Assembly (NCBI RefSeq): GCF_037076465.1
Contig: NZ_AP028908.1
Coordinates: forward strand, 4,340,001-4,404,000
DNA length: 64,000 nucleotides
Direction: 5' to 3'
Source of the DNA: Pectobacterium araliae
GTDB taxonomy: Bacteria; Pseudomonadota; Gammaproteobacteria; Enterobacterales; Enterobacteriaceae
Shown here one piece after another: positions 18,495 through 28,729 of this stretch. The notes under the pieces were generated by a model that was not told where the DNA came from, searched no databases, and saw only the letters and a list, made by a program, of their open reading frames with translations. The position numbers and the translations under genes are program-made. Each line of letters opens with the position of its first letter. Within the stretch, counting starts at the first letter, position 1.

Positions 18495-19685
18495 TTACAG
18501 CGCCCGACGCAAGCGAGCCACCGCTTCATGCATTTGCTCATCCGTTGCCGTCGCAAAGGACAGGCGCAGCGTTGAGTAATCGATACTGTCTGGGAAGAAA
18601 AACTCGCCCGGCACGAAGACAACGCCCTGATCCAGCGTCTTCTTCAGCCATTCGGTGGTGTTGAAATTATCCTGACGGAATTTCGCCCACAGGAACATCC
18701 CACCTTTCGGCTGGTTGAAGGTGATCACATCACCCAGTTCCTGCTCGACCAGCTGTGCCAACAGTTCGCCTTTGTGCTTATAGGCGTGGCGAATCTTCTC
18801 GATCTGCGTATCCAGACGACCCAGCCCCAGATAGCATTCCGCGACGGTCTGAGACAGTGAACTCGCGTGCAGATCAGCGGCCTGTTTGATAATCGCCACT
18901 TTGTGCAACAGCCAATTCGGCAGAATCGCCCAGCCGAGACGCAGCCCCGGCGCCAGCACCTTCGAGAACGTAGAGGTATACAGCACGTATTCCGTGCTAC
19001 CCAGTTGATCCTGTGCCAGTTGGAACAGCGTCGGGTTGCGCTCTTCGGTGAAGCGTAGCTCACCATAGGGATCGTCTTCGATAATGACAAAACCGTAGCG
19101 CTCCGCCAGTTGAATCAATTTCAGGCGACGTTCATAGCTCAGCGTCACGCCGCTCGGGTTACCGAAGTTAGGAACGATATAAACGCCTTTGATACGCTGT
19201 TTCTTCAACAGCTCTTCCAGCTCATCGACCACCATGCCGTCAGCATCGGATGATACCGACATCACCTGCGCCTGCGCCAGCTCCAGCGTTTGCAGCGCCG
19301 CCAGATAAGTCGGGCGTTCAACGACGAACACGTCGCCCGGATCGACCATCGCACGCATAATCAGGTCCAGCGCCTGCTGTGAACCTGCCGTCACAACAAT
19401 ATCGTCGCCGCGCGTTTTTACGCCACGTACCGCACACAGCTCGGCAATGCGATCGCGCAACACGCCGCTGCCTTCGGTTAAGCCATACTGGAATGCCGTT
19501 TTCGGCTGTTCGGTAATCGCTAACTGCGTGGCCTGATTTAACCCTTCGAAATCAAACAAGGCATCTGACGGAATCCCGCCAGCCAGCGAGATAATGTTTT
19601 CCATCTTGCTGTGTTTCAGCAGTTCACGGATGGCGGAACTTTTTAACTGAGCGATGCGGTGCGCCAACAACCCTTCAATAGCCAT
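18495..19685 (-). CDS. PLP-dependent aminotransferase (class I/II, MocR/LysN-type fold)
   Basis: A 396-residue fold-type I aminotransferase, cytoplasmic. The start region NIISLAGGIPSDALFDFEGL (about 30-49), the FQYGLTEGSGVLRDRIAE segment and the PLP lysine motif STFSKVLAPGLRLGW (Lys near 240) place it with 2-aminoadipate and branched-chain-type aminotransferases. The C-terminal PKGGMFLWAKF and LRLSFATATDEQM also fit. The exact amino donor is not readable. It begins 61 bases after the livF stop, on the same strand, so it is probably co-transcribed with the liv operon. That suggests a role in leucine, isoleucine or valine turnover. Confidence 0.9.
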   Translation of the reverse strand: MAIEGLLAHRIAQLKSSAIRELLKHSKMENIISLAGGIPSDALFDFEGLNQATQLAITEQPKTAFQYGLTEGSGVLRDRIAELCAVRGVKTRGDDIVVTAGSQQALDLIMRAMVDPGDVFVVERPTYLAALQTLELAQAQVMSVSSDADGMVVDELEELLKKQRIKGVYIVPNFGNPSGVTLSYERRLKLIQLAERYGFVIIEDDPYGELRFTEERNPTLFQLAQDQLGSTEYVLYTSTFSKVLAPGLRLGWAILPNWLLHKVAIIKQAADLHASSLSQTVAECYLGLGRLDTQIEKIRHAYKHKGELLAQLVEQELGDVITFNQPKGGMFLWAKFRQDNFNTTEWLKKTLDQGVVFVPGEFFFPDSIDYSTLRLSFATATDEQMHEAVARLRRAL

Positions 19686-19746
19686 GTCTTCTTAACCCTT
19701 CTACGAAACAGGCCGGTAAGCCGGCCCGATCGACTATTTATTAATA

Positions 19747-20448
19747 TCATCCGCCCAGATAGGCCGAGCGTACCGCTTCATTAGCTAACAATGCCGCACC
19801 GGTATCTTCCAACACGATATGACCGTTTTCAAGTACATAACCCCGGTCAGCCAGTTTCAGCGCCTGATTGGCGTTTTGCTCTACCAGGAAGATAGTCATG
19901 CCCTCTTCGCGCAGTTGCTGGATCGTGTCGAAAATTTGCAGGATGATAATCGGTGCCAACCCCAGCGACGGCTCGTCCAGCAACAGTAAACGCGGCTGGC
20001 TCATCAAGGCACGGCCAATCGCCAGCATCTGCTGCTCACCGCCAGACATGGTGCCGGAACGCTGGGCGCGTCGCTCATAGAGGCGCGGAAACAGATCGTA
20101 GACGCGCGCGATGCGTTCCTGATACTGATCGCGCTCGGCAAAGAATCCCCCCATCGCCAGATTTTCTTCTACCGTCATGCGGGAAAAGACGCGACGGCCT
20201 TCCGGCACAATCGCGATCGCTTCACGCATAATCTGCGCCGTCTGCCAGTGTGTGATGTCCTTACCGTCAAACGTAATGGAGCCTTCCGTCGCGCGGGGAT
20301 CGCCGCACAGCGTGCCCAACAGCGTGGTTTTACCGGCACCGTTGGCACCGATCAACGTGACAATCTCGCCCTGATTAATGTGCAGGCTAACCTGATGCAG
20401 CGCCTGAATCTTTCCGTAGTGGGCCGAAACCTGATGTAATGACAGCAT
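19747..20448 (-). CDS. livF: Branched-chain amino acid ABC transporter ATPase LivF
   Basis: LivF is one of two ATPases of the LIV high-affinity importer. The 233 residues contain Walker A GANGAGKTT (about 34-42), the signature MSGGEQQMLAIGRALMSQPR (about 134-153), Walker B LLLLDEPSLGLAP and the H-loop-position glutamine region FLVEQNANQALKLADRGYVL typical of LivF-type ATPases. It ends VRSAYLGG, the usual LivF tail. The start lies five bases after the livG stop. Confidence 0.97.
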   Translation of the reverse strand: MLSLHQVSAHYGKIQALHQVSLHINQGEIVTLIGANGAGKTTLLGTLCGDPRATEGSITFDGKDITHWQTAQIMREAIAIVPEGRRVFSRMTVEENLAMGGFFAERDQYQERIARVYDLFPRLYERRAQRSGTMSGGEQQMLAIGRALMSQPRLLLLDEPSLGLAPIIILQIFDTIQQLREEGMTIFLVEQNANQALKLADRGYVLENGHIVLEDTGAALLANEAVRSAYLGG

Positions 20449-20453
20449 AAACG

Positions 20454-21224
20454 TTATCCTTCACCCAGATAGGCACGGATGACATCCGGGTTGTTACGAA
20501 TTTCAGCTGGAGTGCCTTGTGCCAGCGGCGTGCCCTGATTGACGACATAAATCCGATCGGAAATTCCCATGACCAGCTTCATATCATGTTCAATCAACAG
20601 AACAGACACCCGATGGCTATCACGCAGCTCCGCAATCAGCTGATTTAACTCGTCAGTTTCTTTCGGGTTCAGACCCGCCGCGGGCTCATCGAGCATCAAC
20701 AGCTCAGGTCGCGTTACCATGCAGCGAGCAATTTCCAGACGGCGCTGCTGGCCGTAAGCCAAATTTCCCGCCTGACGGTTCGCTAAATCCAACAGGCCGA
20801 TACGCTCCAGCCACACCGCCGCACGCTCCTGCGCATCCGCTTCCGCACGACGAAAGCCCGGCGTTTTCAACAGCCCGGCAAACACGCCGCTTTTCAGGTG
20901 CTGATGCTGCGCAACCAGTAAGTTCTCGATCACCGTCATTTCACGGAACAGACGAACGTGCTGGAACGTGCGTACCACGCCCATTCGGGCAATAGCCTGT
21001 CCGGGCAGCCCTTCCAGATGACGATCGCGCAGCATGATGGTGCCGCCACTCGGGCGATAAAAACCGGTCAGGCAGTTAAAGACTGTGGTTTTCCCCGCTC
21101 CGTTAGGGCCGATCAGCGAGACGATTTCGCCCGCATGAATATCCATTTCAACGTTGTTGACCGCCAGCAGGCCGCCAAAACGCATCATCAGATTTCTGAC
21201 TGATAAGAGTGGCTGCGTGCTCAT
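20454..21224 (-). CDS. livG: Branched-chain amino acid ABC transporter ATPase LivG
   Basis: LivG is the second ATPase of the LIV importer. The 256-residue protein has Walker [10 protein letters not shown] (about 39-47), the characteristic insertion after Walker A ([20 protein letters not shown]), the signature [15 protein letters not shown] (about 155), Walker [14 protein letters not shown] and the switch region [20 protein letters not shown]. Its ATG overlaps the livM stop by four bases. Confidence 0.97.
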   Translation of the reverse strand: MSTQPLLSVRNLMMRFGGLLAVNNVEMDIHAGEIVSLIGPNGAGKTTVFNCLTGFYRPSGGTIMLRDRHLEGLPGQAIARMGVVRTFQHVRLFREMTVIENLLVAQHQHLKSGVFAGLLKTPGFRRAEADAQERAAVWLERIGLLDLANRQAGNLAYGQQRRLEIARCMVTRPELLMLDEPAAGLNPKETDELNQLIAELRDSHRVSVLLIEHDMKLVMGISDRIYVVNQGTPLAQGTPAEIRNNPDVIRAYLGEG

Positions 21225-22495
21225 GCTTGCTCTTCCTTGTTCGCGACTTTCAACTTCATCTCAGGACGCTTCATCGGCAGCAAGCCTTGCGGACGCCAAA
21301 TCATCATCAGAACCATCAATGCACCCAGCAATAACATGCTGTATTCATTCAGATCGCGCATCAGCTCACGAGACACGACCAGCAGAATCGCAGCGAGAAT
21401 GACCGCAAACTGCGAGCCCATACCGCCCAGTACCACAATAGCCAACACAAAGGCCGACTCGGCAAACGTGAACGATTCCGGGCTGACAAACCCTTGACGC
21501 GCGGCAAACAGCGTACCGGCAAAACCAGCGAACGCGGCGCTGATGGTAAAGGCGGTCAGCTTAATGCGCGTTGGACTCAGCCCCAGAGAACGGCAGGCGA
21601 TTTCATCATCGCGCAGTGCTTCCCAAGCGCGACCCAGCGGCATCCGCAGGAGACGGTTAATTACAAACAGGGTCAACACAACCAACAGCAACGCAACCAG
21701 ATACAGGAAGATAATGCGGTCGCTGGGGTCATATTGCAGGCCAAAGAAGTTGTGGAACGTATCCCACCCGCCATCGCGCGCGTTGCGGCCAAATTCCAGA
21801 CCAAAGAAGGTCGGTTTAGGGATCTGGCTGATACCGTTCGGACCACCGGTAATGTCGGTATTATTCAACAGCAGGATACGGACAATTTCCCCGAACCCAA
21901 GCGTCACAATCGCCAGATAGTCGCCGCGCAACCGCAGCACCGGGAACCCCAGCAGGAAGCCGGACAGCGCTGCTACCATGCCCGCCAGCGGCAAACTTTC
22001 CCAGAAGCCCAGACCATAATAGTGGTTCAGCAGCGCATAAGTGTACGCGCCAATGGCGTAAAACCCGCCGTAGCCCAAGACCAGCAGACCGGACAGACCC
22101 ACGACGACGTTCAAACCCAGACCCAGCATCACGTAAATCAGCGTGAGGGTAGCAATGTCCACCGTACCGCGCGAAACCAGAAACGGCCAGGCGATAGCGG
22201 CGATAATCAATGCCGCAGCCAGTACCTTCTGCCGTGGCGTACTGCCATCAAAGCTCGGCAGCACCAGTGATGGTGCGGAAAATTTCTTAATGCTTTGCTG
22301 GAAGAAAGGGCGGATCAACTGGAAGAAGAACACCACAATGCAGCCCGCACCAATCCAATACCAACGCACTTCATCGGCACCGCGCACCACCAGTTTGGTG
22401 CCATCCAGCGCCAGTTGCATGCCCATTAAAAATGATGCCAGCACCAGCAGCATGAACGCGGAAACCACTGCATTAAACAGGTTGAGCTGCTTCAT
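21221..22495 (-). CDS. livM: Branched-chain amino acid ABC transporter permease LivM
   Basis: LivM is the larger of the two permeases of the LIV system. The 424 residues include an N-terminal extension with two to three membrane segments, then the conserved core with [20 protein letters not shown] (about 137-156), [36 protein letters not shown] (about 206-225) and the EAA-like loop [16 protein letters not shown]. This is the enterobacterial LivM architecture and length (425 in E. coli). It overlaps livH and livG by four bases each. Confidence 0.97.
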   Translation of the reverse strand: MKQLNLFNAVVSAFMLLVLASFLMGMQLALDGTKLVVRGADEVRWYWIGAGCIVVFFFQLIRPFFQQSIKKFSAPSLVLPSFDGSTPRQKVLAAALIIAAIAWPFLVSRGTVDIATLTLIYVMLGLGLNVVVGLSGLLVLGYGGFYAIGAYTYALLNHYYGLGFWESLPLAGMVAALSGFLLGFPVLRLRGDYLAIVTLGFGEIVRILLLNNTDITGGPNGISQIPKPTFFGLEFGRNARDGGWDTFHNFFGLQYDPSDRIIFLYLVALLLVVLTLFVINRLLRMPLGRAWEALRDDEIACRSLGLSPTRIKLTAFTISAAFAGFAGTLFAARQGFVSPESFTFAESAFVLAIVVLGGMGSQFAVILAAILLVVSRELMRDLNEYSMLLLGALMVLMMIWRPQGLLPMKRPEMKLKVANKEEQA

Positions 22496-23418
22496 ACTTT
22501 CTCAACCTCCGGGCGACCCAGAATACCGGTTGGCATCACCAGCAGCACCGCAATCAGCAACGCAAATGACACCGCATCTTTGTATTCCGTGCTCAGGTAA
22601 GCGGACGTCAGCGCTTCGGCTACGCCCAAAATCAACCCACCGATCATCGCACCAGGGATACTGCCAATCCCACCCAGCACCGCCGCCGTAAAGGCTTTCA
22701 TCCCAGCCATAAAGCCGATATAGGGGTTGATAACACCGTAAAATTGTCCCAACAACACACCGGCAACAGCGGCCATGAGCGCGCCAATAACGAAGGTCAG
22801 AGAGATGACGCGGTCGGTGCTGATACCCAGCAGGCTGGCCATTTTCAGGTCTTCCGCACAGGCACGACAGGCGCGCCCCATACGGGAATAGCGAATAAAT
22901 AGCGTCAGCGCCAGCATGGCGAGGAACGTCACAATCCAGATAGTCAACTGCATGGTGCTAATGGTGGCGGCAAAGCCATTGCTTTCGCCCAGCACCCACT
23001 GCCCAGTGACCAGACTCGGCAGCGCAACATCGCGCGAGCCCTGATTCAGGCTGACGTAGTTTTGCAGAAAAATTGACATCCCGATGGCAGAAATCAGCGC
23101 AATCAAACGCTTTGACGTCCGCACGGGGCGGTAGGCCACCCGTTCGATACTCCAGCCGTAGGCACTGGAAATCACCACAGCGGCAACGAAGGCGACGCTA
23201 ATCAGAAGCCAGCCAGCGTCGATACCCATCATCATCAGGGCCGCAATAACGATAAAGGAAACATAGCTACCGATCATATAAACCTCGCCGTGCGCGAAGT
23301 TAATCATGCCGATAATGCCGTAAACCATGGTGTAGCCAATGGCGATCAGCGCGTAGGTGCTGCCCAACGTCAGGCCGTTGAACATCTGCTGAAGAAAATA
23401 GAGGAACTGCTCGGACAT
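22492..23418 (-). CDS. livH: Branched-chain amino acid ABC transporter permease LivH
   Basis: LivH is the smaller inner-membrane permease pairing with LivM. The 308-residue sequence (E. coli also 308) has [20 protein letters not shown] (about 9-28), [19 protein letters not shown] (about 30-48), the EAA-type loop [16 protein letters not shown] and [17 protein letters not shown]. About eight membrane segments are visible. It follows the binding-protein gene after 156 bases that carry GC-rich imperfect hairpins. Such a gap is common there and may limit transcription beyond the binding protein. Confidence 0.97.
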   Translation of the reverse strand: MSEQFLYFLQQMFNGLTLGSTYALIAIGYTMVYGIIGMINFAHGEVYMIGSYVSFIVIAALMMMGIDAGWLLISVAFVAAVVISSAYGWSIERVAYRPVRTSKRLIALISAIGMSIFLQNYVSLNQGSRDVALPSLVTGQWVLGESNGFAATISTMQLTIWIVTFLAMLALTLFIRYSRMGRACRACAEDLKMASLLGISTDRVISLTFVIGALMAAVAGVLLGQFYGVINPYIGFMAGMKAFTAAVLGGIGSIPGAMIGGLILGVAEALTSAYLSTEYKDAVSFALLIAVLLVMPTGILGRPEVEKV

Positions 23419-23574
23419 ACCTTAACCTTAAATGCCGCCCCCGCGCCTTGCGGCAACGGGGGCTTCGGTATTGAGGGATTCGTAGTGGTACACACTCAGA
23501 AAGCGGAGAATGCTCTCCACGCAGAAGAGATAAACAACGGTACATTCATCCGTTGCCGCCTCCCGGCATGATGA

Positions 23575-24687
23575 TTATTTCACTGCGCTGGACGTACCGT
23601 CTTTGTGCCACTCAAATACGCCAAATTCAAACCCTTTCAGGTCGCCTTTTGCATCCCAGCTTAATGGTCCCATTACGGTATCCACGGAGTTTGCTTTCAG
23701 ATCCGCGACCAGTTTTTCCGGCTCATCGCTACCGGTACGTGTCATCGCTGTAGTCAGTGATTGCAGCGCAGCGTAGGTCGTCCAGACGAACGGACCGGTT
23801 GGGTCCAGTTTTTTGGCCTTCAGCGCATCCACAATCGGTTGGTTAGCTGGCACCTGATCATAACGCTTCGGCAGCGTCACCAGCATGCCTTCAGAGGCAT
23901 CGCCAGCAATGTTGGACAGCGAGGAGTTACCCACACCTTCAGGACCCATGAATTTGGTGGTCATACCAGCCTGACGCGCCTGACGCAGAATCTGCCCCAT
24001 TTCCGGGTAGTAGCCGCCGAAATAAACGAAATCCACGTTTTCTTTCTTCAGACGCGCAACCAGCGTGGAGAAATCTTTGTCACCCGCCGTCACACCTTCA
24101 AACAGCACAACATTCGCGCCCGCTTTTTTCAGGCTATCCTGAACAGAACGGGCAAGACCTTCACCATATTGCTGTTTGTCATGAACCACAGCGATACGCT
24201 GCGGCTTGAGGGTTTCGACAATGTATTTCGCCGAGGTTGGCCCTTGATCGGAATCCAGTCCCGTCGTGCGCAGCACCATTTTGTAGCCACGCGTGGTCAA
24301 ATCAGCGTTGGTTGCCGCAGGCGTAATCATGATCACGCCTTCTTCTTCATAGATATCAGACGCAGGCTGCGTGGAGGAGGAACACAGATGGCCAATCACA
24401 TAGCGGATACCGTCATTGATGACTTTGTTCGCGACGGCAACCGCCTGCTTAGGGTCGCACGCGTCATCGTATTCAACGCCAACCAGTTTGTTGCCGTTGA
24501 TGCCACCTTTTGCGTTGATATCAGCAATGGCCTGACGCGCGCCAATGAACTCCATATCACCATACTGCGCAACGGGACCAGACATCGCACCGACAACCGC
24601 AACCTTAATATCGGCAGCATTAACGGCATGGCTAAACGCCACCGCCATACAACTCATCAGCAATACTTTACCTTTACTGAATTTCAT
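23575..24687 (-). CDS. livK: Leucine-type periplasmic binding protein (LivK/LivJ)
   Basis: This is the periplasmic receptor of the LIV importer. The ATG at 24687 has GGGGT upstream and gives a 370-residue preprotein with a signal peptide ending AVNA (about residue 24). An upstream in-frame start would add 17 residues and spoil the signal peptide. The mature part begins [20 protein letters not shown] and has the conserved cysteine pair in DDACDPKQA and IGHLCSSST, which forms the first-lobe disulfide. Only one binding-protein gene is present, where E. coli has livJ and livK, so the LivJ/LivK split cannot be assigned with certainty. Confidence 0.93.
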   Translation of the reverse strand: MKFSKGKVLLMSCMAVAFSHAVNAADIKVAVVGAMSGPVAQYGDMEFIGARQAIADINAKGGINGNKLVGVEYDDACDPKQAVAVANKVINDGIRYVIGHLCSSSTQPASDIYEEEGVIMITPAATNADLTTRGYKMVLRTTGLDSDQGPTSAKYIVETLKPQRIAVVHDKQQYGEGLARSVQDSLKKAGANVVLFEGVTAGDKDFSTLVARLKKENVDFVYFGGYYPEMGQILRQARQAGMTTKFMGPEGVGNSSLSNIAGDASEGMLVTLPKRYDQVPANQPIVDALKAKKLDPTGPFVWTTYAALQSLTTAMTRTGSDEPEKLVADLKANSVDTVMGPLSWDAKGDLKGFEFGVFEWHKDGTSSAVK

Positions 24688-25092
24688 TCTTTTTACCCCA
24701 TCTGTCATTATGGATATTGCCGAAAACCTGACCGCCATTTGCCAGAATCTGGCTATTTTCTTATAAGTAAGAAAGGTTTAGGTTATTATTAGTAATAATT
24801 TCTAATAAGGCTTTATTTTTCATATTATTAAACAGGAATATTATGCTGCAAATCAACTAACACTGTCAGAAACAAGCGGAGCAAACAGCATAAAATGCCA
24901 GATGCAAAAACTAGCATTTAATTTATATATAGTCAGATATTCTACTTTATGCATTAATTGTCGATGGATTACTCGAAAAACAAAGAACGAGAAAAACATT
25001 TGCTCTATTAACCATAACGTTCAAATTACACAACTGTTCTACTACAAAACAACTACATTATTCTTCACTCACATGATGGAGTGCCGATAAAA
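24688..25092. other. AT-rich divergent region between livK and panM
   Basis: About 405 bases with no convincing gene. The sequence is strongly AT-rich with poly-A and poly-T runs and near-palindromic TTATTATTAGTAATAA around 24783. It must contain the livK promoter on the minus strand and the panM promoter on the plus strand. I could not identify a specific Lrp or other operator. A 62-codon frame at 24902-25090 looks like chance coding. Confidence 0.6.
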
Positions 25093-25539
25093 ATGAAACT
25101 AACCGTTGAATGCCTCACCCAATTCAGCCCTCAGGATAAAATTGATCTGGCAAAAATTTGGCCGCATCAAAACATTGATCTATTAGAAGCAGGACTAAAA
25201 CCGACGCGACGACTCTTTGCCGCCCGTTTTAACGATCGGTTGCTTGGAGGAATACTGGTCGAAATTGCCGGGGATTATGCGGAGCTGAGCGATTTAATGG
25301 TGCGAGAAGTCACACGGCGGCGAGGAGTAGGGCAACTTTTGGTTGATGAAGCGCGCCGCCACCTTCCTGAAGTGAACGAGTGGTGGCTTGCCACGGCAAA
25401 CCATGCGGCGATCAAAGAGGAAGTGCTAGCGCGATTTATGGTGTCCTGCGGCTTCTCACCGGTGTCCGGCGGCTGGCGCTATATTCGCAGAAAAGAAACG
25501 CCTCTGGTGCTTGATGAACTCAACCCAGAGAAACCCTAA
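25093..25539 (+). CDS. panM: PanD maturation factor PanM/PanZ (GNAT fold)
   Basis: PanM triggers self-cleavage of pro-PanD to active aspartate decarboxylase and, with acetyl-CoA, feeds back on pantothenate synthesis. The start MKLTVECLTQFSPQDKIDL matches E. coli. I took the ATG at 25093 with GGAG 12 bases upstream instead of the GTG four codons earlier, which abuts that GGAG. The CoA-binding signature reads VREVTRRRGVGQLLVDEA (about 73-90), the R-R-x-G-x-G motif of GNAT proteins. At 148 residues it is about 20 longer than E. coli PanZ, the extra being a C-terminal tail. It lies beside liv, as in E. coli. Confidence 0.92.
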   Translation: MKLTVECLTQFSPQDKIDLAKIWPHQNIDLLEAGLKPTRRLFAARFNDRLLGGILVEIAGDYAELSDLMVREVTRRRGVGQLLVDEARRHLPEVNEWWLATANHAAIKEEVLARFMVSCGFSPVSGGWRYIRRKETPLVLDELNPEKP

Positions 25540-25575
25540 ACGCCTCTCTACGTCCTGAGATTTACATCAGACAAA

Positions 25576-25646
25576 TCGAGTAGGAGGCGAGATTACTCCC
25601 GCCGTCCTCTCACACCACCGTACGTGCGGTTCCGCATACGGCGGTT
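25576..25646 (-). ncRNA. Group II intron domains V and VI
   Basis: On the minus strand, CGCCGTATGCGG pairs with CCGCACGTACGG across a two-base AA tip as written, the hairpin of domain V with a CGC-type catalytic triad (about 25615-25644). A second hairpin GGCGGGAGTAATCTCGCC (domain VI) lies before the 3' end TACTCGAT. This is the catalytic heart of the ribozyme and looks intact by eye. Confidence 0.75.
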
Positions 25647-25650
25647 CATG

Positions 25651-27038
25651 TTAACTCTGGAACTGCCGTTGCTGCTCCACTAGTGATATCAAGCCGAGTC
25701 GTCTGAACTGCGCCGTCTTTATCGCATCATTCATGTGACTCGACCCCGCGTTCCACCACGCTCCTCGCTGGTTACTCGCCGACCTCCACGCTCGCTTTTC
25801 ACACAAGCCCGCTCGCATTAGCATTCGGGCTCGCGTATACGTTCGTTTCCATTGCCGCCACAGTAGACTGCGCAGTTTACGCCTGACCCAGCCGTCAATC
25901 TTCTCCAGAACTCCTTTTACTTCCGTGTATCTGAAGTAGCTCATCCAGCCTCGCAGTATCGGTGTGAGTTCATTGATTACGCCTTTCACTGATTTCGTCG
26001 CGTGCCCTGTCGTCAGGCTACGGATCTTCTCCTTCAGCCTCTCGACACTGCTCCCTGCGATCTTCAGTCGGGTCTGTTTGTGCCGTGTCACGCTGTATCC
26101 CAGGAACTTACGCTCCCACGGTCGCGACACCGCACTCTTCTGCTCATTGACCTTTAGCTTCAGTATGTCTCTCAGGTACACCCTGATTGCCCTAAAGATA
26201 TGCTCGCCTGCTTTGCGACTGCTCACGTAAATGTTGCAGTCATCCGCATAGCGACAGAAGCTGTGACCTCGACGCTCCAGTTCTTTATCCAGTTCATCCA
26301 GCAGAATGTTCGACAGTAGCGGCGACAACGGTCCGCCCTGCGGCATTCCCTTACCTCGCTTCTCTGTCTCGCACCCGTTCGTCATTTCCGCTTCAAGGTA
26401 GCGACGTATCAGTTTCAACAGCCGTTTATCCCTGACAGCCTCGCCAGACGTGACATCAAAATGTCATGATCCACCCGGTCAAAGAACTTTTCCAGATCCA
26501 GATCGACCACCCAGCGTTTCCCGCTTTGTATGTAGCGCTGTGCCTGTTGCACTGCCTGCCACGCATTGCGGTTACTTCTGAACCCGTAACTCGATTCGCA
26601 GAAGTGCGGCTCCACGACCGGACTGAGTTGTTGTGCTATCGCCTGCTGGATAAGCCTGTCCACTACCGTCGGGATACCCAGGGTTCTCACGCCGCCGTCC
26701 GGCTTTGGGATATCCACTCTGCGTATCGCCTGCGGCTGGTAGGCGCCCGTAATCAATGCCTGCCTGATACTCGCCCAGTTCTGTTTCAGCCACGGCTTCA
26801 ACTCCGTCACTTTCAGGTTATCTACCCCTGCCGCGCCGTTGTTTTCCACCACGCGCTGATAGGCCAGCATCAGGTTCTCTCTCGTTATCACCGTTTCCAT
26901 CGTCAACGGCATTTCCGCTTTCGTTTGCCCACCGACCGCCGTGGGGATTTCAGCACCCTCATGCAGCACTGACGGATACTGTCCGTCTCCTCTGCCGCTG
27001 GCCGCAGTGCTCTGCGCTTGTGCCTCATTAATTCCCAT
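25651..27038 (-). pseudogene. ltrA: Group II intron reverse transcriptase/maturase, frameshifted
   Basis: Two overlapping frames together encode one class C-type intron protein of about 460 residues. The 5' frame (27038-26415) carries the N-terminus and RT blocks 0-4 (for example PKPDGGVRTLGIPTVVDRLI and SSYGFRSNRNAWQAV). The 3' frame (26418-25651) carries PQGGPLSPLLSNILLDEL, the catalytic FCRYADDCNIYV and the maturase X domain, with no endonuclease domain. Between SRLAR and VRDKRLLKLIRR the frame slips by one base near 26440, after which the first frame meets a stop within a few codons. A one-base loss is the simplest explanation; a programmed shift cannot be excluded. The intron may need maturase from another copy. 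Confidence 0.85.
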
Positions 27039-27504
27039 CGAGTATCGGTGTCCTAATCACGGTTAATCATGTTCAGCCCTTCATGCTGCCAGTTATGCAG
27101 CACTACTACGGCTTCGGCTGACTGCTGCACGTTCATCCCGTCGCCTCTCGACGCTCGGTAGCCCTGAAGCAAACGTGCAGCCCTCCCGGGGTAATTCGCG
27201 CGACCTTCCTGCTTATGCCTGTCAGCTTTACGTCACAGCGTTCTGTGCAAGTATTGGGCTTTGATGATATTTGCCACCTTACCCCGCTGTGCCGCCTAAA
27301 CTGCTTCCTGTTCGTCAGGCCAGCATTTTGCCTTCAGCTTCCTTCAGATCCCACCTCGCGGTGGGCACCCTTGCCGTTCGGCTAACACTTCCCCTTGCCG
27401 GGTGTGTAGAGGACTTTCACCGCCAAGTCGCCCCTTGACCACTACAGTCAACGGACAGCGCCCGTCAAGGCGCTACGCGCCATGCCCGGCGCACAAACAC
27501 AAAA

Positions 27505-27525
27505 CGACCGGGCATTACCCGGTCG
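27505..27525 (-). terminator. rpoH terminator (group II intron target)
   Basis: An 8-base GC-rich perfect stem CGACCGGG / CCCGGTCG with a 5-base loop lies 25 bases past the rpoH stop. On the minus strand it is followed by TTTTGTGTTT. The group II intron begins right after that T-rich stretch. Confidence 0.88.
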
Positions 27526-27550
27526 CTAGAGAAAGAGACGATGAGAGCGA

Positions 27551-28408
27551 TTACGCTTCTATCGCCGCTCGCAGTTTTTTCATCGCATTCTTTTCTAACT
27601 GACGCACACGCTCGGCGGAGACGCCGTATTGGTCGGCCAACTCCTGCAAGGTGGATTTGTTGTCATCATCCAGCCAGCGGGCGCGGATAATATGCTGGCT
27701 ACGTTCATCCAGCCCTTCCAACGCGTAAGTGAGCTTGTCGGCCGCATGCGTATCCCAGTTATCTTCTTCAATGCCATCGGCAAAGTCAGACGATTTATCC
27801 TGTAGGTAAAGCATCGGCGACATCGCTTTGCCGTCGTGAGAATCTTCTTCTGGCGTCGGATCAAACGTCATGTCCTGCGCCGCCATACGGGATTCCATCT
27901 CACGCACGTCTTTACTGGACACGCCAAGTTCACGAGCGACCAGCTCGACTTCGTCCTGATTAAACCAGCCGAGGCGCGTTTTCGTCTTCCGCAGGTTAAA
28001 GAACAGCTTACGTTGTGCTTTGGTGGTCGCCACTTTCACGATACGCCAGTTACGCAGCACATATTCATGAATCTCAGCTTTGATCCAATGCACGGCAAAA
28101 GAAACCAGACGCACGCCAACTTCAGGGTTGAAGCGACGTACCGCTTTCATCAAGCCGATATTCCCTTCCTGAATCAGGTCCGCCTGCGGTAGGCCGTAGC
28201 CGGAATAATTGCGGGCGACGTGAATAACAAAGCGCAGGTGTGACAGAATCAGGTGCTTAGCAGCCTCCAGATCGCCCTGATAATGCAGTCGTTCAGCCAG
28301 CGCCCGCTCTTCCTCCGCCGTCAGCATTGGATAGGCATTGGCGGCACGAATATACCCTTCCAGACTGCCCTGGGGAACTAAGGTGAAAGTTTGCATATCT
28401 TTGGTCAT
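27551..28408 (-). CDS. rpoH: RNA polymerase heat-shock sigma factor sigma-32
   Basis: RpoH directs RNA polymerase to heat-shock promoters. The 285-residue protein (284 in E. coli) has region 1.2/2 with [20 protein letters not shown] (about 79-98), the region 2.4 segment [20 protein letters not shown] and the RpoH box [10 protein letters not shown] (about 132-141), which is diagnostic for sigma-32. The C-terminal region 4 helix-turn-helix is [20 protein letters not shown] (about 253-272). In other enterics the 5' mRNA acts as a thermosensor; I did not fold it here. It lies alone behind ftsX, as in E. coli. Confidence 0.98.
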   Translation of the reverse strand: MTKDMQTFTLVPQGSLEGYIRAANAYPMLTAEEERALAERLHYQGDLEAAKHLILSHLRFVIHVARNYSGYGLPQADLIQEGNIGLMKAVRRFNPEVGVRLVSFAVHWIKAEIHEYVLRNWRIVKVATTKAQRKLFFNLRKTKTRLGWFNQDEVELVARELGVSSKDVREMESRMAAQDMTFDPTPEEDSHDGKAMSPMLYLQDKSSDFADGIEEDNWDTHAADKLTYALEGLDERSQHIIRARWLDDDNKSTLQELADQYGVSAERVRQLEKNAMKKLRAAIEA

Positions 28409-28729
28409 TCAACCCTCTCAGTTGTTCTACTCGTCATATTGCAGTCGGCTATCTTAGCACTGCTTCACCGCGTCGTTTTGCGCGAAAATGGCAAAATGCG
28501 GCACCTTAAAGCGTATTTATCGAATACCTTAAAATCCGTCTATTCAGACTGTGATTTCGCTCGCAAGTTCCCATCATTTTATTCACCTCATGCCAGAGAT
28601 CAAGCAGGAGACAAACCAACGGTGAATCAAGGAGAAAGCACAGCGGGAAGGACAAAGAAGCGATGTCGCTGAGGAGGTTTCCCCTGCAATACGGTCTGAA
28701 TTACAGGGGAAAATTATACCAGAAAAAGC
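28409..28729. other. rpoH upstream region
   Basis: These 321 bases between ftsX and rpoH hold no gene that I can support. Near the ftsX end there is an imperfect hairpin (28681-28690 with 28700-28709, CCCCTG/CAGGGG plus AAT/ATT). It lacks a T-tract on the ftsX side, so it is only a weak terminator candidate. The rest should contain the multiple rpoH promoters known in enterics, but I could not assign individual elements. Confidence 0.5.

Larger units (their letters stand above)
25575..27494 (-). mobile_element. Group II intron, bacterial class C-like, inserted after the rpoH terminator
   Basis: Read on the minus strand, the element starts at 27494 with GTGCGCCGGGCATGG, a GUGYG-type 5' end close to class C introns. 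It ends at 25575 with CCTCCTACTCGAT after recognisable domains V and VI. The total is about 1,920 bases, with the reverse transcriptase gene inside. It sits ten bases beyond the stem of the rpoH terminator, which is the known target preference of class C introns. The exact ends are inferred from boundary motifs. Bases 27039-27494 are the 5' ribozyme part without a gene. Confidence 0.85.

Noticed and set aside
23761..24792. 343-codon frame opposite the liv binding-protein gene
   Set aside because: It is a shadow of the conserved livK frame and has no ribosome binding site or recognisable domain.
24902..25090. 62-codon frame in the livK-panM interval
   Set aside because: Very AT-rich, no ribosome binding site and composition typical of a promoter region.
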